A stretch of 43,235 nucleotides of DNA, taken from CAVWDU01 sp963840725 (lineage in GTDB: Bacteria; Pseudomonadota; Gammaproteobacteria; Pseudomonadales; Halieaceae). This document shows positions 16,603-24,826 of the stretch, piece after piece. The translations under genes and the position numbers were made by a program. Every line of letters begins with the position of its first letter. The first letter of the stretch is position 1. Under the pieces are notes generated by a model that saw nothing but the letters and a program-made list of their open reading frames with translations, was not told where the DNA came from and made no database searches. The stretch is taken from the NCBI GenBank assembly GCA_963840725.1, contig CAWIZY010000024.1:1-43235 (forward strand), read 5' to 3'.

Positions 16603-17817
16603 ATGAGAATCGAAAGCGAGGTGTTACTCGATCTCAGCAAAAGACAAACGGAGTCTGATTCAGTACAGTCCAAAATCGCGTCTCCGCAGTTTGACTGGGA
16701 CCATTTTTTGCGAATTGCCTCTCGGAACATGATTCGCCTCTTTATCCTGCATAGTTTGAAAAGTTTTACCATTCCCGATCCAGTGCGTCACGATCTCGCT
16801 ATTCACTTGTTCGTCATTGAACAACACACGGCCGCTCGTCGAAAATTGTTGCAAGCGCACCTACTCTTGATCGGTAACAAGCTGCGTGAAGCGGATCTGG
16901 ATTTTGTTCTCATCAAAGGATTTTCGCTGGACCACTCGAACCTTCGAGAATTCGGTGACCTGGATCTGCTCATTCGCCCTGATCGGTTGGCTGAGGCTGT
17001 GCGATTGCTCGGAGCTCTGGGCTTCGAACTGGAGTCGGGCTCACCACCGATCACGGACCAACCACTAGACGAGGAATGGATATCGTCTCGATTGGGCTGG
17101 GATAATCAATTCCTGATGGTAAACGACGATGTCGATTTGCTTGTCGAACTCCACACCAATCTCTTCCCCCGAGAGAACATATTCGTCGAGGATCTCGATC
17201 AACTATGGCAAGGGATAGATGTCTTCTGGGATAAAAGCCGTTATGACGAGGCACTTGGCTACCGGGTTCTCAGTAGTGAAAGTCTGGTCGTCCTTATGTG
17301 TCTTCACATTGCTATCAAACGTTCCCCGGCGCAAAACAAGTTTTGCATGCGCAACCTGATAGACGTCGATCGCACCTGTCAGAGAGGCGTTTCCTGGGAT
17401 TCCATCGTGGAGGATGCGAGGATTCTGGGGATGTCAGCTTATATATACTTTTCCCTGCAACTGTCTGCAACGCTGATGGGAACGGATGTTCCCGCGCAGG
17501 TACTGACGCGACTGCGCGAGCAATGCAGCCCGATTCAACTGAAAATGTGTGAGCTTCATCGGCTATGCCTCGTGGATTTTGACGATTCCGCGGCATTTCC
17601 CGCACTGGCCTATCGGGTGGCATGCCCATTTATTTTCGGCAAAAGATGGAAAGACCGGATCAAGTGGGCTCTCCTAATTCCAGTACTCTTTCCCAGTCGA
17701 CAAGACATCGCCGATCGGTTCAACCTGCAGGAAGACTCTTCCAGCCTTTTCCTCTACTATGCGGTGAACCCGTTTCACAGGTTATATGTAGCGATATCAC
17801 GACTACTGCGCGGCTAA
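16603..17817 (+). CDS. Nucleotidyltransferase family protein (NTP_transf_5-like)
   Basis: This protein of 404 residues belongs to the uncharacterised nucleotidyltransferase group often found in peptide-modification clusters. The Pol-beta-type motif is visible at about residues 115-125 (REFGDLDLLIRPDRL, with the two Asp of GDLDLL), preceded by VLIKGFSLD. A later DDVDLLVELHTNLFP can supply the third acidic residue and the typical E-x-H. ATG 16603 is chosen because an ATG at 16519 lies inside the MITE copy and would add MITE-encoded residues. No good ribosome-binding site precedes 16603, so the native leader may have been displaced by the insertion. The likely role is nucleotidylation of the cassette product or a partner protein, which is inference. 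Confidence 0.82.
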   Translation: MRIESEVLLDLSKRQTESDSVQSKIASPQFDWDHFLRIASRNMIRLFILHSLKSFTIPDPVRHDLAIHLFVIEQHTAARRKLLQAHLLLIGNKLREADLDFVLIKGFSLDHSNLREFGDLDLLIRPDRLAEAVRLLGALGFELESGSPPITDQPLDEEWISSRLGWDNQFLMVNDDVDLLVELHTNLFPRENIFVEDLDQLWQGIDVFWDKSRYDEALGYRVLSSESLVVLMCLHIAIKRSPAQNKFCMRNLIDVDRTCQRGVSWDSIVEDARILGMSAYIYFSLQLSATLMGTDVPAQVLTRLREQCSPIQLKMCELHRLCLVDFDDSAAFPALAYRVACPFIFGKRWKDRIKWALLIPVLFPSRQDIADRFNLQEDSSSLFLYYAVNPFHRLYVAISRLLRG

Positions 17818-17947
17818 GGCCTGCCAATCAGCATGTGCTCACAATCAGCCAATTCGCCAGTACAGCGTGAACTCCCACTGCGATCTATTCAATACGGCCG
17901 CGGCATTTGTGACCTGAATGTCCTGCGGAAGAGCGAAGCCTATTGCT

Positions 17948-19879
17948 TTAACGCCTGATCGGCAACTTGATATGGGAGGGGTATTGACTGGAGTGGTGGA
18001 TACTATTACGGGCCGCTACAGGTTCTGCCTCATCAAAATTATTTCCCCCGGTGTTTAAATTTCGATCATAGTGAGGGAAGCTGCTGCTCGAGACTTCAAC
18101 CCGTATTCTATGGCCTGTTTTAAAGACATTGCTGGTCGATAAGGGCCCCAGGTTCAGCTTATATACCTTACCCTCTTCCATAAACACCTCCTTCTCAAAA
18201 CCCTCCCGGTAGCGCGCCCGAAGAATGGTGTCGTCGAGGTTATACGCTTTTCCGTCCGGAAATACGTCAACTAACTTGACCGTGAAGTCGGTATCTTTTG
18301 CATCTGAGGACACATAGAGCACGGGTTCAATGAAGCCCGTTACATCCACGTCTTCTTCTAAAACTGCAGAGGTGTAAACAAGCACATCCTGGCGGGCCTC
18401 GACTCCACGCTGGTCAAACACACCGGGTTTGACAGCGCTGTCCATGCAACAAAAGTTGCCGCCAACCGTCGGCACAGGAACGGCCGGGTCATAAGTGTAG
18501 CTGTCAATGCCCCTGCCCTCGGCATCGGCATCGGGTTTATCAGTGACCAGAATGCCATCACCGAATAGGCTGTTGGCGCCTTTTTGGCTATCAAGGTAGT
18601 AACTGACCATTTTCGCATCTTCTGGTGGCCATTCTGAGGCATCACGCCATTCCCCTTCCCTCTCGCCGCCCATGGCGTAATAACGAATGCGGGCGTACTC
18701 ATCTTCAAAGCCGCTGTCTTTGCCCTTCAGGTATTGATCGAAAAACTTCAACAGCATTTCATCCAATCCAAAGTCAATATCACCCAACTCTCGCTCACCA
18801 ACGGGGTGATTGTCTTGCAGGCGATAGAACTGGCAGTGCAAGGTAGGGGCTATCACCATGTACTGGGTATCACGCACAGTTTTCTTTGACGCATTTTTAC
18901 GTACATGATTAAACAGGGCCAGATTAGGCCCTACCGATAAATCATACCAACTGTTCATCCACAGCGTTGGTACATGGTAATCTTCATTGTCGTGGTAAAG
19001 ACCGCCTTTATACCAATCTTCATGATTTGGACCGCGGCGCACTGCTTTTTCAAACAGGCCATCTGGCCCGTCTACCGACTTCATCAAGTCCTGAACAGGC
19101 AAGTGATAAAAAGCTTTACCCCAATCTACTGCTGGCATCTTGGCGGCAAGGTCATAATATTTTCCCAGACGCCTGCGGTCTTCGTCCGTCGTTCCAGCTG
19201 GCAGCGCGGGCCTTTGATTATTGGTGTTCCCATAAAACCATGAGGCCATCGGTAGCATGATGGCCCCGCCGCGATAGAAATTACCTTGCTCATAGAAAGG
19301 TCCGACACGGCCAATACCCGCTCCGGCTGCCATCGGTACGGCGGCTTTGTGGGCAGGATGGTTCATGGCTGCCAAACTCATCTGCCATTCCGCTGTTGAT
19401 GAACAACCAAGCGTTCCCACCCTGCCATCAGACCAGGGTTGCTCGGCTATCCAGGACAGGGCGTCGTAGCCGTCGGTTCTCGGTCTGCCCATAACTTCCC
19501 ATTCCCCTTCTGAGAAAAATCGACCGCGTTCGTTTTGTACCACAAATGCATAGCCATTCTTGACCGCGTGCTGGGCGAATTTAACCAGCGCACTGGGATG
19601 ATTGGGGTCGCGGGTTCGATTGTCGGAAAAGTTGTAAGGCGTGCGCCAGAAAATCGTTGGCAAACGACTCTGGGTATTTTTGGGGCGATACACGTCCGTT
19701 GCCAGGCGAACGCCATCACGCATTTCCACCATGACAAATTTTTCAACGTCCGCCAATTGCCTGATTTCAGCCAGACGAACCTCTTCAGGTATCTTATGAA
19801 TTTGAGCAGAGGCCAAGCCTCCAAACGCCAAACACGCTATGACGAATACAGAGGGAATTATCTTCAGTTTCACTGCCAT
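17948..19879 (-). CDS. Secreted CocE/NonD-family serine hydrolase (X-Pro dipeptidyl-peptidase-like)
   Basis: This protein of 643 residues starts with a signal peptide (SVFVIACLAFGGLASAQ). The alpha/beta-hydrolase S15 domain follows: MRDGVRLATDVYRPK, WRTPYNF, VVQNERGRFFSEGEW, then the nucleophile region TLGCSSTAEWQ (Ser at about 160). Later come NSWYDLSVGPN and the likely catalytic His in VIAPTLHCQFY. The C-terminal jelly-roll (PepX_C) begins near the region VFDQRGVEARQDVLVYTS and ends around HYDRNLNTG. Members hydrolyse esters or amides (cocaine esterase, glutaryl-acylases, X-Pro peptidases); the substrate here is unknown. It is convergent with the nucleotidyltransferase and lies downstream of the DUF3604 gene on the same strand. 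Confidence 0.92.
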   Translation of the reverse strand: MAVKLKIIPSVFVIACLAFGGLASAQIHKIPEEVRLAEIRQLADVEKFVMVEMRDGVRLATDVYRPKNTQSRLPTIFWRTPYNFSDNRTRDPNHPSALVKFAQHAVKNGYAFVVQNERGRFFSEGEWEVMGRPRTDGYDALSWIAEQPWSDGRVGTLGCSSTAEWQMSLAAMNHPAHKAAVPMAAGAGIGRVGPFYEQGNFYRGGAIMLPMASWFYGNTNNQRPALPAGTTDEDRRRLGKYYDLAAKMPAVDWGKAFYHLPVQDLMKSVDGPDGLFEKAVRRGPNHEDWYKGGLYHDNEDYHVPTLWMNSWYDLSVGPNLALFNHVRKNASKKTVRDTQYMVIAPTLHCQFYRLQDNHPVGERELGDIDFGLDEMLLKFFDQYLKGKDSGFEDEYARIRYYAMGGEREGEWRDASEWPPEDAKMVSYYLDSQKGANSLFGDGILVTDKPDADAEGRGIDSYTYDPAVPVPTVGGNFCCMDSAVKPGVFDQRGVEARQDVLVYTSAVLEEDVDVTGFIEPVLYVSSDAKDTDFTVKLVDVFPDGKAYNLDDTILRARYREGFEKEVFMEEGKVYKLNLGPLSTSNVFKTGHRIRVEVSSSSFPHYDRNLNTGGNNFDEAEPVAARNSIHHSSQYPSHIKLPIRR

Positions 19880-19979
19880 TTATCGGACCCTTATCTCAAC
19901 GCTTCCATCACCTGATAATGACCTGTCACCTCAAGGTCGGACTTGTCTGAGCCATGGCTCGCCGCCGAGCCTGCTTCAC

Positions 19980-19997
19980 CGCCCGGGTCGCCGGGCG
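19980..19997. terminator. GC-rich hairpin between DUF3604 and hydrolase genes
   Basis: CGCCCGG-GTCG-CCGGGCG forms a perfect seven-base-pair stem with a four-base loop, about 100 bases past the DUF3604 stop on the minus strand. A 12-bp palindrome GAGCCATGGCTC lies nearby at 19949-19960. No T-tract follows, so intrinsic termination is uncertain. Confidence 0.35.
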
Positions 19998-20087
19998 ACC
20001 CAGCGACTCTGGCCCGGCGCGGCTTAAGGATTAAATCATCCCGGACCAACGCTCAAAAGCCGATGGACTCGTTCCCATCGATGCACT

Positions 20088-22002
20088 TCACTGCGGGGTA
20101 TACCAGATGGGCGATGTATAAGCGCGGTCCTGGGTAATCATTGTCACTTCCGGATCCATCTTCACACCAAATTTCACCGCGTCGTAGGCTGTCCAGCGCG
20201 GAGTGGGAATCTCGATCACGCGAGCGTAGTAGAAGGCCGCTTCGGCCGGATCGAAATCCGGATCAGTCCAGACCGCGCCAAGCTCTGGTGCCCCGATGTC
20301 GTTCTTCCAGGACGGGATCGACAGGTCAACCGTGTTGCCCACGGGCGGCAGTTTGCCATCGGCGCCAGGCGCCCGATCGCCGCCCCAGGCCACATCATAG
20401 ACCTTCTCCATCGCTTCACCTGTCTTGGCGTCGACCCAGCCCTTGACGATCTGCACACGGTCGAGGTTAGCTCCCGCCGCATCGCGCAAGGCGTAGACCA
20501 GGAAGTCGGGCGCCTGACCCTTCGCAGGAGCCGCCAGATCGCCGCCCATAGGCACCCCCCCGAGATAGCCAACCCGCGCCAGATCGCGCCGGCCCAGGGC
20601 CTCCTTCACATAGTCGCCACCGAAGAATCGCACAACCATACGCGTGCCGGTAGTGGCATAAGTCTCGCGCCGCTCCATCGCGTCGAAGATCGCGCCGCGT
20701 GTGTTCTCGGTGGCCCAGACGGCGGTAAGACCGGCGGCGGAGTAAATCCAGGACTTGTAGGCCACCTCGCCGTCCGGGTATTTCCGCCCGACGTGGGCAG
20801 CGCGCTCCGGTCCCGGCTCATAGGCAGTGAACTTGCTGAAGAAGTTGTCCTCCTGCACCGTCGTCAAACCCGTGTGGGTGTCGGTGCCTCCGTCGGCCCC
20901 GAATTTGAACGGGTTGACGCCCAGATCTGCAGCCATCTCAAGCCCTCGCAGGAGCCCTGAGCGGGCGTATTCACCGGGCAGCATCTCGGGTGTCTTGCGT
21001 ATGGTCGCATCGAGGTTGCCATAATCCCAGGTCTCGAAATCAGCGAATTCATCCTCGGGCGACAACAGCGGGTGGGTCTCTCCATCCCCCTTGAATTGAG
21101 TCCATTCGTACAGTCGCTCCCACTTCTGCCGAGCCTCCGCATAGGGGGCATCGAAGAGGCGCGCCCTCTGCAAAATCGTCGACCGGCGCGAACATCATGC
21201 CGCTGGACAGGTTCCCGTTATGCGGAATGGCTGTCACGTCGCCGCCGGTCAAGGCCTCGTATTTCTCCAGCCAGGCCCACAAATCGCGCGGGTCGCGCGA
21301 GCCGAGCGGCGGCGTCGTGGTATAGGGCACGATCTGGCTGGCGCGCTCCGTCCCGTCGCGGAAAATGACGTTGCGGTGCAGGTTATTGCCCGACACCAGC
21401 GACGTCCATTCGTACGCGATGAACGTAGTGAAGTCGCCCGGCTCGTAGAACTCCTCCGCAGCTGCAATGATATCGTCCCATACGCGTTTGTAAGCAGGGT
21501 TGCCGGGCTGATAATTCAGCACCGGGGAGAGCGTGCCCTGAGCGAACTGCTTGGTGAGTTCCTGCGCGGCCTTGCGTGCGGCCTGCCCGCCTTTGGCAAA
21601 GGCCTCGTGGAATCGCCGCCCCTGCTCGTCGGCGACAATGTTAGGCGCGCCTGACAGTATATCAGTGATCGCCCCCATCCCGTCGGAATGGTCGGTGATC
21701 ATGTAGAAGTCGAGGGCGCGCGACAGCTTGACCGGCTGGCCTGTGTTCGAGAGGATCTCTTCGCCGCGCGCGAGCCGATAGCTGTCGCGTGGAAGTAGCT
21801 TGGTACCGCCACCGCCGGCGTCGGCCGATAGCGCCGTATGAACATGCGTATCGCCGAACAGGGCTCGCGTGGGAAAGGCTCTATCGGCATAGGGTGAATA
21901 GGGCCGACCGGTCATGACAGAGTCGGACGCATCCGGTGGTAGGTCCTGCGCGAAAACCGATCCGCTCAGTGCGAGCGCCAGCATAGCAGCAAAATACCGC
22001 AT
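20088..22002 (-). pseudogene. DUF3604 (PHP-like metal hydrolase) secreted protein, frameshifted
   Basis: This is a secreted protein of about 637 residues once one frameshift is repaired. The start is set at 22002 (MRYFAAMLALALSGSVFAQ), with GGGGGA upstream and a clean signal peptide; earlier ATGs add a polar extension. Metal-site motifs of the PHP-like fold are present: FGDTHVHTALSADA, ITDHSD, IPHNGN and, after the break, GGTDTHTG. The break is near 21172-21177: deleting one T (minus strand) from TTTT restores APVDDLQRARLFDAPYAEA. The C-terminal half, up to SPIWYTPQ, includes the family's barrel end. The substrate is unknown; these proteins are common in marine bacteria. It is divergent from the gene at 22229. 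Confidence 0.85.
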
Positions 22003-22228
22003 CAAGAACATCCCCCGTTGGGAGCCAACCACCTGGCCGTGAATTCGATGATACCCCATATGCCTGCGTTGTCGCAGCAGTCACGCAGAGAGTCCTCTGC
22101 ACCTTGAGAATACCGAAAGTAACTTCAATAAGGCAAGCAAGCGGCAACGACACGCCCATCACTCACGACATTCCGTTAATCCGGCCTATACTTACTTCGC
22201 ATCACGTTGCTGCGAAAAGGAGAGCGAC

Positions 22229-23116
22229 ATGTTTCGTGCTCTGATCACCGTTATCCTCTGTTGTGCCCTGCCGGCTCAAGCCCAGACCAGGAAAATCTAT
22301 CCCCAATACGGTATCTCTATCGCTGTCCCGGACAAGTGGCGGGCGCAGGAGTCTGGCGACTATCTGCTTATGATCTCCGACACCGAGCCGGGTCTGGTAG
22401 CCTTGACCCTGAATCGTGCGACAGATGTCACGCAGTTGAAGGCGACTGCCGGGCAGGGCATCGAAGACGACGGCGTCAGCCTGCACCGCAGCGGCGATTT
22501 TGAGCAGGTCGGGATAGAGGGCCTCGGTGCTGAATTCACCGGAACATACGACGGTGTGGCAGCGAAGGCTTTTGTCGCCGGCGTTATCAATCCCTTTGGC
22601 AGAGGGGTGACCATCGCCGCGATCACGTCGCACACGAGCTACGGCCCGGCCCAGGTTGCACTGGTGAAAGAGATCGCAGACGGTCTCCAGTTCGCCCAGC
22701 CGGTGGAGCCCCAGGCTGTCACCGACTGGAATCGCAAGCTGCCCAACCGCAAGCTGACTTATATGCGCACGACGGGCGGGGCTGGCTCGAGCTACACCGA
22801 TTCCTCGGGGCAAGTCTACAGTTCCTACAGCGGCACCAGTTCTCGGCATTCAATCCATTTCTGCGGCAATGGCCGCTTCTCTGCCTCCAATAGTGCAAGT
22901 ACCTCCTTCGACAACAGCGGCGGCTTTGGCAGGATTGCCGGCAACGGCGCGGGGGAAGGCACCTGGGCGATCGAGCCCGGCAATGGTGACACCGTACTAC
23001 TGGTGCTCGCCTTCGATGACGGCGAACGGCAGGAGTACGATCTGCTCTATGATGGCAAGAAAACCACACTGGATGGTTCGCGGTATTTTTATACGGACAG
23101 TGATTGGTGTAGGTAG
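22229..23116 (+). CDS. Secreted protein of unknown function
   Basis: This protein of 295 residues has a signal peptide (MFRALITVILCCALPAQAQ) and a good ribosome-binding site (AAAAGGAG about eight bases upstream). The first half (YPQYGISIAVPDKWRAQESG, then LMISDTEPGLVALTLNRATD) resembles small periplasmic proteins of the PsbP/DUF1795-like kind seen with stress or secretion genes. The second half is rich in Ser, Gly and Tyr (SSYTDSSGQVYSSYSGTSS) and ends in a small beta-domain with two cysteines. I do not recognise a specific family. It stands 74 bases before the ECF sigma gene and may belong to the same unit. Confidence 0.75.
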   Translation: MFRALITVILCCALPAQAQTRKIYPQYGISIAVPDKWRAQESGDYLLMISDTEPGLVALTLNRATDVTQLKATAGQGIEDDGVSLHRSGDFEQVGIEGLGAEFTGTYDGVAAKAFVAGVINPFGRGVTIAAITSHTSYGPAQVALVKEIADGLQFAQPVEPQAVTDWNRKLPNRKLTYMRTTGGAGSSYTDSSGQVYSSYSGTSSRHSIHFCGNGRFSASNSASTSFDNSGGFGRIAGNGAGEGTWAIEPGNGDTVLLVLAFDDGERQEYDLLYDGKKTTLDGSRYFYTDSDWCR

Positions 23117-23190
23117 CCGTTGCCATATAGATAGCCGCTGCCATCATACAGCGACAGTTTTTAGGTGGAGCACCCCTCTATACTCATATT

Positions 23191-23808
23191 ATGAGCGATA
23201 AAGCGCCACCCACAGTCTCAATACAACTGAGCCGCGACAAGCGTTTGGCGAAGCAGATACTTGCGGGGGATGAACAGGCCCTGCGCCAGTTTTTCGATGA
23301 GTATTTCCCGCGGCTGTACCGCTATGCACATCATCGGCTGCGCAATCCCTCGGATGTGGATGATGTGGTCCAGATCGTGCTAGCCCAGGCGGCCCGGCGG
23401 CTGGAGACTTACCGCGCAGAGTCGACGCTGCTCACCTGGTTGGTGCAAATATGCCGGCATGAGATTTCCAGGCAGTTGCATGAGAGCACGCGGGATGCGG
23501 ACATGATGAGCCCCTTCCTGAACGACGAACTGCTGCGCGCGGTGGTAGAGTCGATAGAGGTAGATGGGGGCAGCACGCCGGAGGCGGACAACCGTCGCAT
23601 CGAGATGATCAGCCTGATCCAGTTCGCTATGGACCAATTACCGGAGCGCTACGCCAGCGCGCTGGAGCTCAAATATATTGAAGGATTCAGCTCGAAGGAA
23701 ATTGCTGATCGCATGCAGATCAGCGATGAGGCAACCCAGTCCCTGCTGGCAAGGGCCAGGCGGGCATTCAAGGAGGTGTGTGGTGAAGCGTTGCACACTG
23801 CGTTCTAG
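23191..23808 (+). CDS. ECF-type RNA polymerase sigma factor
   Basis: This protein of 205 residues has region 2 at about 30-95 (FFDEYFPRLYRYAHHRLRNP, DVDDVVQIVLAQAARR, LLTWLVQICRHEISR) and region 4 at about 140-195 (LPERYASALELKYIEGFSSK, EIADRMQISDEATQSLLARA). It lacks any extra C-terminal domain. The next gene starts eight bases after its stop and encodes a FecR-domain protein, the usual partner of FecI-type factors. It should direct RNA polymerase to a small set of promoters in response to an outer-membrane signal, perhaps including the TonB receptor and the protein at 27247. I could not define its promoter motif. Confidence 0.93.
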   Translation: MSDKAPPTVSIQLSRDKRLAKQILAGDEQALRQFFDEYFPRLYRYAHHRLRNPSDVDDVVQIVLAQAARRLETYRAESTLLTWLVQICRHEISRQLHESTRDADMMSPFLNDELLRAVVESIEVDGGSTPEADNRRIEMISLIQFAMDQLPERYASALELKYIEGFSSKEIADRMQISDEATQSLLARARRAFKEVCGEALHTAF

Positions 23809-23816
23809 GTTGGCTT

Positions 23817-24815
23817 ATGGATAACACTGAGAATTCGGATCACGAAGAGCGCGCTATCGCCCGCCTGCTACGGGCGGCCGGGCCGCGCGAGCAGATCCCG
23901 GATGAGCTTAAACACAGCTGGGAGGCGCGATTCCGAGAGGAGTTGCAGGCCGCCACTGCAAAACGGAAATTACGCAGACGCAAGGTTCTGGCGGCGGTGG
24001 CGGCCAGCGTTACGGTCTGTGCGGTAGCTCTGTCACTGCTGGGGCGCTCACCTGGTCCCATCGCCGCCCAGATTCTCATCAGCAGCATTTCAGGTTCAAA
24101 CCAGATCGTGAGTACAGCGGGCAATGTTGTCGAGGCCTTGGCCGGCATGGAAATAGCTTCGGGCAGCACAGTGCAAACCCAGGCCAGTGGCCGCGTCGCT
24201 GTGGCATACGCCGGATACGATCTACGCCTGGACGCCGGCGGCCGGTTCGAGTTCGGTGATGCGAGGATCACCGTGCATTCCGGGCAGATCTACGTCAGCG
24301 ATAAAGCGCACCGGATCGGAAATATCCAGCTGAGGATTATCACTCCCCAGGGCGAGGTCAGGGATATTGGTACCCAGTTCACGGTGCAAGTAGACGCAAA
24401 GGGCACCATCGCAACCGTGCGACGGGGCACGATTCTGGTCGATACCCACGATGGCGAGATTGAGGCGAACGCTCCGACGGGCCAAGCTGCGCGCGTGACG
24501 CTCGCCACAAGCGGAGAGGTCAATACCAAACGGGTACCGGCTTCCGGCGAGGAGTGGCGGTGGATTTATGATATAGCGCCGGACTTTGAGCTCGAGGGCA
24601 AGAGCGTTTACGCCTTTTTAACCTGGTCTGTGGGCGAGAGTGGACATAAGCTGGAGTTCGCCTCTGCCAGCGCTGAGCGGTATGCGCGCAGTATAGTGCT
24701 ACACGGTTCCAGCACTGGGCTGGACCCTGAGCGGGCTGTCAACCTGGTCCTGGGCACTACTGATCTCGGCGCGCAAGTGCGAGGCGACAGTTTGCTGATT
24801 TCCCTCCAGCGGTGA
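23817..24815 (+). CDS. FecR-domain transmembrane regulator (anti-sigma/sigma regulator)
   Basis: This protein of 332 residues has a short cytoplasmic N-terminal segment (residues 1-55) with arginine-rich KRKLRRRKVLAA before one membrane helix (VAASVTVCAVALSLLG). A periplasmic FecR domain follows at about 110-235 (GSTVQTQASGRVAVAYAGYD, LRIITPQGEVRDIGTQFTV, then VRRGTILVDTHDGEI), and a C-terminal STN/secretin-like small domain at about 260-330. Such proteins receive a signal from the TonB receptor's STN domain and release the sigma factor. Its stop lies only 11 bases from the stop of the convergent receptor gene. Confidence 0.9.
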   Translation: MDNTENSDHEERAIARLLRAAGPREQIPDELKHSWEARFREELQAATAKRKLRRRKVLAAVAASVTVCAVALSLLGRSPGPIAAQILISSISGSNQIVSTAGNVVEALAGMEIASGSTVQTQASGRVAVAYAGYDLRLDAGGRFEFGDARITVHSGQIYVSDKAHRIGNIQLRIITPQGEVRDIGTQFTVQVDAKGTIATVRRGTILVDTHDGEIEANAPTGQAARVTLATSGEVNTKRVPASGEEWRWIYDIAPDFELEGKSVYAFLTWSVGESGHKLEFASASAERYARSIVLHGSSTGLDPERAVNLVLGTTDLGAQVRGDSLLISLQR

Positions 24816-24826
24816 TGGTGAGGCAC

